Notes under the pieces: model-generated
Database searches by the model: none
What the model saw: the letters and a program-made list of their open reading frames with translations, nothing else
What the model was told of the DNA's origin: nothing
Shown: in pieces, positions 40,701-51,054 of the stretch
Position numbering within the stretch: position 1 is the stretch's first letter
Layout: each line of letters opens with the position of its first letter
NCBI RefSeq assembly: GCF_029784155.1
Contig: NC_073693.1
Location: 184,037,802 to 184,101,801, forward strand
Direction of reading: 5' to 3'
DNA from: Uranotaenia lowii
Taxonomy: Eukaryota; Arthropoda; Insecta; Diptera; Culicidae
DNA: 64,000 nucleotides
Translations under genes and position numbers: made by a program

Positions 40701-41421
40701 TTCAGTTTGAGGGGAAGGAGAAAATCCTGTTCGAAAGAACTCACAGTTTTTATCATCGCAATCCCAATCTACCACATTTTTACCAGGGCCTAGCCGATTA
40801 TTCAATTCCAGCAGGGGGTAACATTTGTCTTGTCGTTGAAGCTCCGCCAAATTGTGAAGTCCAGTGGTTTAAGGACAAGTATGAGGTCAAAGGAAAACCA
40901 CCGAAGTTTAACTTCTACAGCGATACCAATGGAATTTTTGCATTATGTATTACTGCGGCTACGGCTGATGCTTCTGGAAAGTATATTTGCAGAGCCACCA
41001 ACAACTTTGGCAAAGCCGAAACATCTTCCAATGTAGATATCATCAGTCCAGGAGCCATCAAAGGAGGTAAGCCTCCGATCTTCATGTCTAGACCGCAACC
41101 GGAGATCAAGATTCGACAGGGACAGGAAATATCCATGGCGTTCAAAATTCAGGGAGAACCGAAACCCAAAGGTATGTAAACAGTTATGAAGAATAAAAAT
41201 GGAGGGCCTACCACGCACTAATTACTTTTTCTATTGTTATTGTTGCAGTCCAATGGATGAACGGATCAAAGGATGTGACAAATGCTGCTCGAACCGTCAA
41301 AGAAGTTCATGATGATTACATCCGCTTCTCCATCAAAGAAGCACTTCCAACTGATTCGGGTCCATATTTCATTGTAGCGAGGAATCGATATGGTATTGAC
41401 AAATGTTTCACCAAAATTACG
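30572..41421 (+). CDS. Muscle-type giant-filament protein with about nine Ig domains (last exon not found)
   Basis: Exons 30572-31799, 35281-35847, 36573-37679, 38038-38796, 40461-41171 and 41249-41421 splice through five phase-1 introns into 1515 codons. The N-terminus (MGPKRDRKSRKAAKEAE..) is basic, then acidic/Pro-rich with PTPPPPEPEP-like runs, and about nine I-set Ig domains follow, each with the W of strand C and the D-x-G-x-Y-x-C motif or a variant. No FN3 or kinase domain is visible. This is typical of sarcomeric proteins of the titin/obscurin/myosin-binding class, so a structural role in muscle filaments is inferred; the precise orthologue is not identified. The frame is open at the last donor, so at least one more exon exists. 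Confidence 0.87.
31800..35280. other. Intron 1 of the Ig-domain gene
   Basis: 3.5 kb, phase 1, AT-rich. It contains a TIR element at 34021-34850 and no other recognisable feature. Confidence 0.7.
34021..34850. mobile_element. MITE-like element with long imperfect inverted ends
   Basis: TAACCCTCATCAGTCC.. at the left and the complement of ..GGTCTGATTAGGGAG at the right correspond, and about 40 bp inside both arms read TATATCTCTCTTGTT and CCGATT. No coding frame is present. Target duplication was not resolved. Confidence 0.55.
35281..35847 (+). CDS. Ig-domain protein exon 2: Ala/Pro-rich linker and Ig2
   Basis: G from exon 1 plus AT gives Asp. Residues 410-480 are Ala/Pro/Glu-rich (..EAPSAEAGPPQEGAEPP..). 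Ig2 includes FKLMCAATGFQPELTWYKDN and DSGTYKCVASNG. The exon ends in PVFVPHRTR before GTGAGA, starting the next Ig. Confidence 0.88.
36573..37679 (+). CDS. Ig-domain protein exon 3: Ig3, linker, Ig4
   Basis: It opens with the body of Ig3 (PPPTIKWVKGM .. DSGEYVCTATNELG). A charged linker of about 170 residues follows, rich in Glu/Ser (KKTDEESSEATQQTDEESD), then Ig4 (VRIPLGKTFRLFSYVKCPEP .. DAGVYTCVAKC). The donor is GTAAGA at 37680. Confidence 0.88.
38038..38796 (+). CDS. Ig-domain protein exon 4: Ig5 and Ig6
   Basis: Ig5 has LECTVRGDPTPETIWIVNG and DSGRYVCRARND. A charged linker of about 70 residues follows, then Ig6 (LKFTIYVDGKYPQFWWYKDD .. DAGLYKIEVKNYAG), in which the strand-F Cys is replaced by Ile. 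The exon ends PIFASTILG-type before GTAAAA. Confidence 0.87.
40461..41171 (+). CDS. Ig-domain protein exon 5: Ig7, Ig8 and start of Ig9
   Basis: After the acceptor ..ACTGCTATAG the frame reads ETYSLHSDEIVLECRVRGTP (Ig7, ending DSGTYTCEAESGG), an Ig8 with CEVQWFKDKYEVKG and ASGKYICRATNNFG, then KPPIFMSRPQPEIKIRQGQE, the first half of Ig9. No ATG near its start makes this 711-bp exon easy to overlook. The donor is GTATGT at 41172. Confidence 0.88.
41249..41421 (+). CDS. Ig-domain protein exon 6: second half of Ig9
   Basis: Following TATTGTTGCAG, VQWMNGSKDV .. DSGPYFIVARNRYGIDKCF completes Ig9 to ..TKIT, with a phase-0 donor (ACG then GTACGT). The intron before it is only 77 bp. The terminal exon must lie downstream. 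Confidence 0.86.
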
Positions 41422-41606
41422 GTACGTATTTGGATTCATTTATTTATTTCTTTTTTGTACGGGATTTTCATCCTCTGGGATGATTCATCCCTAGTACGTA
41501 TTTCGTTGTACAGACATCAAAATAAGAGCAAAAAAATCGAATCAGATTTTATAAAATTTACAAATGCCTTAACATATTAACCCCCAATGCATCCTAGACT
41601 TTCTTA

Positions 41607-41891
41607 GGGCTTTTGCACAGCGCATGAGTAGTAAGCCGTTGGGCAAACAAATGTGACAGCCCCATGTGAAATGAATACAAATCGACGAAAGAAACATATT
41701 TTTGAAGAATTTATCAAAACTATTGAAAGATAACTTGTGATTTCAATTTCGTGACGAAAGCTCTTAACTTCATCTTCCTGGTTCTAACTTTCTAACTAAC
41801 TTTCTTCCTTCCAATCTTATTCATTTTGCATTGAGCTGTCACTTTTGTTTGCCCAACGGCTTACTAATTCTAATGCACTGTGCAAAAGCTC
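41607..41891. mobile_element. MITE, 285 bp, TA-flanked, with about 50-bp TIRs
   Basis: GGGCTTTTGCACAGCGCATG.. and the complement of the right end (GAGCTTTTGCACAGTGCATT..) continue into the shared GTAAGCCGTTGGGCAAACAA. TA occurs at 41605-41606 and 41892-41893. No frame. Tc1/mariner-type size and flanks. Confidence 0.85.
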
Positions 41892-41892
41892 T

Positions 41893-44800
41893 ATTCAAGG
41901 AATGTCTATTTGACACTTCTAAATAAAACCGCCATGATAAAAATATTAAAAAAAAACAGCTACAGTAGTTTTGACAATTTTATCACTGTTCGATGTTTTT
42001 AACACTCACCAATTTCTTGTTCGATTTTATCACGATTATTGATTCGATTTTATCACGCTTTTTCCTTAAAAAGCGTTATTCTTTAATCATTCAGACACCA
42101 TTTCTAGGACCTCAATATTCATTCAAAGCATAAGGCGTCTTTGTTTGTGATATTTTTCATGGTTTAGTAAATTAAATTAGTAAATTAAAATGGCCCAAAT
42201 TTGTATGGGATGATTTTTACAACATTTTTTTTAAACGCGGCACCCCCTGAGTTGGTGCATTTAGTTGAAAAAATGACTTTCTGAAAGTTTCAGATCATTT
42301 GGTAGAAGCACGAGCTGGCGCAAAGGACTTGAAATTTGTATGGAGATTTTCGGAAAAAATGTATGAAAGATCGACATACTTTCACTCTTTGTGTTCTTAA
42401 ATATGTTTCCAGCATGCTAGAAAGCTCAGAATTTCAGGAATTGTAGTTGAAACAATGACAAACAAGTTTGTAGAAGATTGTGACGTGATACGAGTTGACT
42501 TTGATGAGTTATTTGCAATTGAATGTGTGTTTTTGTCGTATTTCATCGATAACTATCAGTTAGAATGACCTCTATCAGCCTTGATTATTTACTGACTACA
42601 CTTTGCATACTTTTTGTAAGCTTTCGGTGATGTTTTGGGGGTGGATTGGTCCTTCCAGACCCCAAAACAGTAAAATAGCTCTTTTTTCATTCTAAACATC
42701 ATTTTTGCTTAACCTTTTGTTTAAAGCGTCCATAGACTCCCAATAGAATAAATTTTGGAGCTGGAGATGGCCACACGATTGATTTGGGACATGTATTGTG
42801 ATTTTTTTTGAACAACTAGATTCGCTTGCAATTTATTTCATATGTCAAATATTTACATAAATATTGTTCCCACCTTGTTTTGTACGTTCTTGAATTATTT
42901 GTTTACAGCTAATTTTTGTCAGCTGAAAAATTTGCTATATGACGAAGTTAGCTGCATGAAAGTATCCGCACTAGACTACAAGATATATCAGTTTTTGCAA
43001 TCACATCAGATCTCGTATAAAGTTCACTTAGTAAAGCTAAACCATAACCAACCACTAATTTAGTAATTTTTTATTTTGATAATTTTCTTATTTTTATTCT
43101 AAATTCTTATAAATATATAGTTAATTTGTAAATAATTAAAATGGATCTCTTCAAAGGAATATTCTTCCACTGAGATTCATTGAGTAAAATTCTCTTTTGT
43201 TTCCTCGTAGTAAATAATATTTTCAACGTTCTCAGCATGATTAAAGTTTGTCCGCGTTTTAGTTTTTAATGTTATTTTCTTGTTTGCTACCAAACATGCT
43301 GAGAACAGTTAGCGTCCAATACCTGGAGGCTAAACTGAGCTTTTTGATATGGGGGAATGTGGTGGGACGCTATCTCTCTTTATACATGCGTTGAATAAAT
43401 ATTTGAAATATTTCGAATGTAGTTTTCTTAATGCTTCTTATTTATTTATACTAATCGTATTTCTAAAATAACGGTTCAACTTGTTTTTTTGGGAAAAATA
43501 GAAACTATACGAGCCTTTAAAATGATAGAAAAAGTGTACCCGTGTGATAGTTTTTCGTAGAACTAGCATCAATATGCGTTCTGATTCTACGCATGCCACA
43601 CGAAGAATTTTTGGCTCTAATTTTCCGTTCGTAGAAGAAAATGTAATTTTTTTGGCAGAAAACATTGAATAACTTGAACTGGAAATATAGCTGAAATTTC
43701 AATCGCGTTTTTCTCGTTTGCACATTTTTTCTGATGGGTCAATTTTGCTTGGAACGGCAGCAAACGTTACTTAAAAAATCTGCAAAAAATCATGGATGAG
43801 TTTGAACCAAAACGAAGCTTCTTAGGCCCCCGGGTTTGAGAAATTAAAAAATGACCCCAGATCGACTCAGTCTACTGTCCTACTCCACACTTGTCCCCAA
43901 TGATAGTGTTAAGCTATTTGAAATTTATAATGAATGAAAATGATCGATAATATATACATCACATAATATATACAAGAAAAGAAAAAATTATGGAAAGAAC
44001 TCACCAATTTGTATATAGCTGAATTCACAATGCTATGGAAGCCGTGCATATTGAGTGGGTCTGCATCATCGTCCGGCTTCCTAAGGATGACACGAATAAA
44101 TGCGGAGAGATTAGAAAATCAGCTGTCTGATTTAGTTGCTTCGGATAAACTGTAGAAACAGATCGGATTGCGGAAAAATCGAAGACAACAGTAGACCGAG
44201 TAATAAAGGAAAATTCGCGAAGACCGCGCAGAAAAAAAACAAGATCACATTTGTGCATTTTGCAAGACACACATCTGCTGATGATTTACTTATTTCACCT
44301 TCAATATATTTCCGCTGAACATTTTACTGCAAGAAATTTACACCGCATCGCCAACCAATTTTAGAAAACTGTAAAGATTGGACAGCAGCTGTCTGATATT
44401 TATCAGTACATTTTGTTTATACTTAAAAACACACATATTTGGAACAAAAAGCACTTTTAAATCTGAATCCGATTAGCACGATAAAAAATCCAAAACTTCG
44501 CTTTCGACAGCAAACAATTAGGAACTTCTGTTTTTTTTTAAATCTCACTTAACTCACTTCTAAAATAAACTTAAGAATTTGATATCTGCACATTTTATCC
44601 ATTTTATGTTGAAATACGCCTTACGAATTACGAATTACGATTTTCTTAATCTCTTGTTGTATGTTTTTTGCGGTTCTTAATGTGATAAAAATATCACAAA
44701 AAAAATAAAATTTAGTTAGTTCCCATTGGTTTTCAATTTTCATGTTACAATAGATTAAATAATTTTTCAGTTAACTTTCATAAATATAAGCTAATTATTC

Positions 44801-45098
44801 AGTAAAAAAAAACAAGTTTTCAAGAAGAATATCAATGAATTCTAATTTTTTTCTCATACTTCCATTCCTGGCATATGACATCGTAAACCAAAAACTTTTT
44901 TTTACTGTGTAAATGAATCTTTAAACCAGCCAAAGTTAAGCTGACATAGTGAAATTTCATTAATTCAACCAGGTCACGACCTTTGTTCAAAAACGCCATT
45001 TTTTTTCTTTCGGCCCAATTTTCGACGCCACTAAAATTATGAACAAAATTTTCAATTCATAAATAGATAGCGAACATGTGAACGATTCCAAAATAGTA
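41893..45098. other. Region after exon 6 of the Ig-domain gene
   Basis: 3.2 kb of AT-rich sequence, presumably the 3' intron or flank. No exon, RNA gene or convincing element was recognised. Confidence 0.5.
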
Positions 45099-45501
45099 TC
45101 AATATATATAAAAATTAATTTCTGTCTGTCTGTCTGTTCCCTATAGAATCGGAAACTACTGAATCGATTTGCGTGAAACTTGACAGGCGGGGGTATTGAA
45201 GGCAGGGGTAGGTTCCTATTATAGTTTGAGACCCCTGCCTCTCTCATGGAGGGGGGCTTCCCAAACAAATGTCTGCCTAACTCGAGAAACAATCAAGCAA
45301 ATGGTATCAAATTTGGAATGTGGGGGTATTTGGCCACAAGGAATGTTTCTACGAATATTAGGTACCCCTCCCTCCTTTCAGTGGGGAGATAGGAAGGGGA
45401 AGGGGGTCCACCATACAATTCATTACATAACTCGAGAACTAATCAAGATATTGGAACCAAATTTGGCATGGAAGGGTATCAGAACACGAGAAATGTTTCT
45501 C

Positions 45502-48248
45502 CCAAGTAACAATTTTAGCTTTATTATGGTCAGCAAAATATCGTTTGGACTATCGCATTAATCTTCATAAAAAGCTAAAGCGCATTCTATAACATCACCT
45601 GGACTCTAATAAAGCCAAAATCAGGCTATTTGGCCCTACCCTAGAAGCGTCATCAAGACATATAATCGTTGGTCATCAATGTTGGTCACCAAAGCTTTTA
45701 AAAAGCTATTATAAAACATGTTAGAAATTTTTGTTTTTTTTCGGTTCTGTCAGTTCTCGGAGTTTTTTTTTTATTTTTTTCCAGCAACCATAATGGTTGA
45801 TGAATGATGATTGCATTATTCAGATATAATCTGGTAAAATTAATAGCTAAAAAAACCAATGTTTTAACCATATATTGAGCTTCTTTTCTACTGCCAGTCA
45901 AGATTTTAGGTAAAATGTATATGAAATAGTATCTTAAAATAAATGCGCCTCGTCAAATCTGATGGTCAATCATGGTGGAATTGATGGAAAAAGGCCTGAA
46001 AAAATTTTTTCCAATGCTTGCATTGTGAATCCATCAACATGGTGTCATTTTGTGCCCTTCGATTTTGCCAACCAACATGGCGTGAGTCAACTCATAGTTT
46101 TATTATGGTTTAATGATGACCCCAAAAAAAGCTACGATTTGACGTTTCTCTCGCAAGCCAACCAATTACACGCTAAGGTTGAGTTCTTCATTTCTGAGTT
46201 GTTAATCATTAGTACAGTAAATGAGGACAGACTTTTTGAATGAAAAGGGATTGGTTTTGAATGACCCGTGGAATAAATCATGAGTTGAAGTCAAATTTCG
46301 TTGTCTGACGCCATCTTGAAATCCAAGATGGCGGCTTCCGCTGAACTTTAAAATGGTGTAAATGACTTCAAATCGCATGAAACCCCAACAAAATGGGTAT
46401 CGGGTGAAAGGGCTAAACGAGTAGAAGTTGAATTTCGCTATCAGACGCCATCTTGAAATCCAAGATGGCGGCATCCGCTCAACTTTTAATGCTTAATGCT
46501 GACAGAAAGTCGCATTAAACCACCACTATACGGGTATTGGGTGAAAGGGCTAAACTTAAAGTCGATTTTTTTCTTTCCGACGCCATCTTGAAATCCAAGA
46601 TGGCAGCTTCCACTGAATTTAAAATACTGTTAATCAATGAAAATCGCTTGAACACAACTTTTTTCACGTAATACTACATTAAAACTACTATTTTAAGACA
46701 ATTTAGATAATTTTAAATCACTTTTATTATTTTTTCATTATGTTTCTAATGTATTTAGCACTTTTCTTGTTTTGTTTTTTTTTTGCCATTTATGTAATTC
46801 TATTATTCCTATCATGCTATTATGTTTAAATTGTATTGGTCTTATTCTTGCGAAAACTATAAGGTTATGTTGTTTCTGTTAACCGTCTGATTTAGGCACA
46901 TGTGCCAAATTCGATGTTGCCAAAATCGAATGTTGCCAAAAACGAACGGGGTCTGTATTGTGGTGGTTTTTGTGGGATTTTCAGTCACTTACAGATTTTC
47001 AGAGAAACGCGAAAACAGATATTTGACTTCTATCATTTAGCCTTAGCACCCAATACAATATATTTGGGAGTTTCATGCTATTTTCATTCATTTACAGTAT
47101 TTTTAAGTTCAGCTGAAGCCACCATCTTGGATTTCAAGATAGCGTCAGAATGCAAAAATAAACTTTTTATAGCTTATCCCAATTGACAAACACCCATATT
47201 TTGGAGGTTTCATGCGATATTCAATGATTTAGAGCATTTTTAAAGTTTATAGAAAGCTGCCATCTTGGATTTCAAGATGGCGTAAGATAGCAATATTCGA
47301 CTTCTACTCGTTAAGCCCTTCCACCCACTACCACCTGGGTTTCATGTAATTTTAAGTCATTTACTACATTTTAAAGTTTAGCGGAAGCCGCCATCTTGGA
47401 TTTCAAGATGGCGTCAGATAGCGAAATTCAACTTCTACCAGTTGATTTCTTTCAACTTATACCCCTATAATATAGGTTTAATGCGATTTTCAGTCATTTA
47501 CAGTATTTTCAAGTTGAGTGGTAGCCGCCATCTTGGATTTAAGATGGCGACGGGCAACGAAATTTGACTTCTACTCTTATTCTACTCTCTTATTACTTTC
47601 ACCTAATAACCATATTGTGAAGGTTTCACGATATTTTCAGTAATTTACAGCTTTGAAAATAAAAGCGGAAGCCGCCATCTTGAATTAATGATGGCGTAAA
47701 GCAACAATTTTTTTTCCTACTATTTGGGCCCTTTCACTCAATACTCATATTGTAAAGATACCACTTTCGGCGATTTCAAGTTTTCAAAGATGTATTTTTT
47801 TAATTTTAACTCAAAACCAACACGCATAACTTACCAAAAATGTGTAAAAATTGGAGTTCCAATTCAAATATGTGCTATCTAATCTGAGCGTGTCCTGTTT
47901 TGACATCTTGATCGAGAACTGTCACTAAGTTTTATGGCGATTTAAAAATCATGCACTGAGTGCTATTATAGAACATGCAAAAGAAAGCTTGGAGCAAACT
48001 TCTAAGTTTGTGTTTTATTATAGTTTAAAAAGAGCATTCACAACTCTTTCAAAATGACTTAAACAGCATGTTTAATAAAAGTTTTATTAGCGTTTTCAAA
48101 ACCATCTGAAAACATATGGTCGGAAAAAAATTATAAGCATTCTGCATGACCATAATAAAACCGCCATAAAACGAGCTGCACAAAAAATGCCATAATTAAA
48201 CCATGATAAAACTTCCTAATGCTAGTTGGCATAATCTGTGTTACTTGG
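45502..48248. mobile_element. Foldback-type element inserted in the Helitron
   Basis: Termini CCCAAGTAAC (45502-45511) and GTTACTTGGG (48239-48248) are perfect inverted repeats, and the Helitron sequence resumes across them (..AAATGTTTCT / CTATGAT..), with CT possibly duplicated. The interior is an inverted pair of tandem arrays (46309-46605 and 47120-47696). No transposase is visible. Confidence 0.7.
46309..47696. repeat. Two inverted arrays of GCCATCTTG palindromes, about 136-bp period
   Basis: Copies of CGCCATCTTG-N5-CAAGATGGCG occur at 46309-46333, 46446-46470 and 46581-46605, and in the opposite unit orientation at 47120-47144, 47258-47282, 47389-47413, 47526-47549 and 47673-47696. Flanking unit sequence (GAAGTTGAATTTCGCTATCAG, or its complement) is also repeated but less conserved than the palindrome. 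Confidence 0.85.
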
Positions 48249-49196
48249 GCTATGATCATTTTTACCACTCCCTTTTTCAGTGGGGATATAGGCAGGGAGG
48301 GGGGAGGGCTTCTATACATGTTTTATTGCATAACTTGAGAACTATTTATTCGAGCAAATGGAACCAAATTTGGCTTGGAGGAGTATTTGGGCGCGAGAAA
48401 GGGTTCTATGAATATATGACACCTTTCTCTCCTTTTTGTGGAGAGATAGAAAGGGGGGAACGAGCTCCTTAACATTTTCCAGCACAATTGGAAAACTTAT
48501 AAAGCATATATCACATGCGACTGGTCTGCTGCATTCCGCCGAGCATGCGGGGAATGCTATCAAACTGTCCGCAGAAGGAGAACAACGTGTTGGATTTCCT
48601 TCGCAGAACAGGCTTATACCACAAAATATAAAAGGAACCGAGACGAATGACCCAAATGAGTTAAACACCACCTAAATCGAGGAAGAATGACCTTAATGGG
48701 TTAAATTCCTATAAAAAAATAATAATAAAAAAATAAAGCACGTGGATCTAAATTTAGCATGGGAAGATATTTGGCATGGGAAGATATTGGCATAGAAGAT
48801 ACGAGAAATGTCTCTATGATATTTTGGGAACCCTCTGTTCTTTTTGTGGGGAAATTTTAAGGTGGGAGGGTGCACTTATACAATTTTTTACATTACTCGA
48901 GAACGGTTGTACTCCATTTTCCCGAAATTCATTGCCCAGAATGAAAAATAACCAGAATTTCAATCACCAAAAAACCACTTTCCTAGATTTCTTTTTCCCA
49001 GAATGCATCATTTACCAGAATTTTTTTCCCCAGAATGAACCATTTCCCAGATTTTTTTTTACCTGTATGAAACATTTCCCAAGTTTTTTGGCATAAACCG
49101 AGCACTTATAATACCTACAAAATAACACAATTTAAATAATTTTTTACAATTTCATTTATTTTTGGAAGGTGTTGCAACGCACCCCGGATCAGCTAG

Positions 49197-50952
49197 TAAT
49201 TTATAAAAATCGGTCCAGTAGTTTTGAAGATACAGCCAAAATAGTAACAAGATGAAGTGTATGTATTGTCAATTATGGAAGGAATTGATTTCCTTCATGG
49301 GATTTGATTGTTAGGAAAATAACTCATCCAATGTTATTTTAAGAATCTTCCTTCGTAACATGTTTTTGCCTTCAAAAATATAATAGAAATCGAACAGATT
49401 TATTCTGTTTAGAGTGAAATATAAGAAGAATAAAATAATGATTAAAAATATGAATTTATAAAAATTATTGTTGAACTGATAAGTTTCATTCAAAATAATC
49501 TAAAAAAGAAAGTGCATTTGGAGTTTTATTAGCATTTGTAATGAAATATTATCTTTCTCAATAAAAACACTAATCTAAAACTTTTTGTCGTAGGTTAAAT
49601 ATCCCAAGGGTCATAAAAAAGATAAAGATAACGAAGACGAATGAGAGCGTAACATTAAAAAGCGTTAAATCATGAACAATCGTTTTACTAGTCTTCTCCG
49701 AGGTACGTATTTTATGTTTTTTTTTTAATTTTCCATGATATTTGCATATCCTTTTAAAACTAATGACGAACCTCACATTACAACACCCTGACTATGTTCC
49801 TCATACAGTCTAAATTTTTTAACTATCCGACATACTGCAACAACTAACGGACTAACAATTCGTTATTCTTGAAACAATAAAGTTCTAGTAAATTAGGAGG
49901 CCAACATGAAAGTTTTGAATTAAGAGAAAATGCAGAAATGATTTTTTTTAGGAAAATGTTGAAACAATAACTCTGACAATCTCCGGTTGCCTAGGCCACA
50001 ACGCCGCTAACAAGCTATTTGTTGACATAGAGCGACATGTGAACTTTAGTTTTGTAAAGAGTGTAAAGGTCAATAATTGGTGCACCTTTTACCTATTGTT
50101 ATTTTTATCTGTATCTATGCTGTAAATAACAAGTACCATGATGTGTTAAATTCTTCTGATTTCATTATATTGCCTTGTTTCATTTTCTAGGAATATGGAC
50201 CATTCTGGTGAAAATCGAAGTAGGAATAAGATTAAACGTTGGATACAATCAATGCAATTAAGTATCATCGTTACTATTTTAAGATATCGCTATAGCAAAT
50301 CTCTCGTTATACACAAAGCAACAATTTTGGGAAACGTAAATGATTTCATCACAAACATACAGAACTGTGCTATTTACATGTAGATCTTTTTTTTTTACAA
50401 ATAAATACAATTAATTTGGAACAAACTTTGTTAATATTTTATATTCATTTTGTAGAAGCCCTTGAGAAAATAAACTGGAAACAGAAGGAAAGTTCGTGGT
50501 TTAGAAATTTACATTTTGTTAAATAGTTCACGCAGCGAAAAGATTTTTTAATTTCGTAGGAAAGTGCTGCAAAACAAAGCAAAATTTCCTTTGTTTTTGG
50601 GATAAATAAAAATTCCTTTGTTTCAAATACATTTTCCTTTGTTTCGATGAAGTTTTCTTTTGAAAAATCTTTGATACAAAATCTATGAATCATAGAATGA
50701 TAGAAAAACCAGTTTAAATGGATTCAAAGTTATTTTCTTTTGATACAATATAATTTATATTTAAAAGCATTTATTCACTACCATTTCCCGTTTATTCCAA
50801 TGGGTAAATAATAATAACTTTAAATAATAAAAAGGAAGAACTTTAAATCTTTAAATCATTTTTTTCACATACATAACAAAAAAACTGGTTCACTTTAATC
50901 GAATTATCCGGTACTAATTCGTTGACAAAGTCTGCCTCCGTGGGCCACTTCG
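49197..50952. other. AT-rich gap between Helitron and non-LTR element
   Basis: No confident gene. A good 3' splice site (TTGTTTCATTTTCTAG, ending 50190) followed by six codons and TGA (50191-50211) is in phase with exon 6 of the Ig-domain gene and could be its last exon, with AATAAA-like signals near 50397. This is only a candidate. Confidence 0.25.
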
Positions 50953-51054
50953 GTTTATTTATTTATTTATTCGTCAACCGTAACGTAGACTAGTTTGATA
51001 CATGTGCATTTCCTTAAGAATAGGTTTAAGCAGTGTCTGCTTTACAATTTCTCC

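Larger units (their letters stand above)
45099..49196 (+). mobile_element. Helitron, non-autonomous, interrupted by a foldback element
   Basis: The 5' end TCAATATATATAAAAATTAA followed by (CTGT)n starts after an A. The 3' end has a short hairpin (GGTG..CACC), then ..CCGGATCAGCTAG (to 49196) followed by T. This gives the TC..CTAG, A/T insertion signature. Internal units with ACTCGAGAA, GGAACCAAATTTGGC and AGAAATGTTTCT repeat several times. No Rep/helicase frame is present. Without the insertion at 45502-48248 the Helitron is about 1.35 kb. Confidence 0.75.

Noticed and set aside
42842..43063. 73-codon plus-strand frame after exon 6 of the Ig-domain gene
   Set aside because: No Ig or other domain; an acceptor inside it (TTTACAG near 42907) is out of phase with exon 6.
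46309..47696. CRISPR array, suggested by regularly spaced palindromes
   Set aside because: Units themselves are repeated, orientation flips in the middle, spacers are about 110 bp and the genome is eukaryotic.
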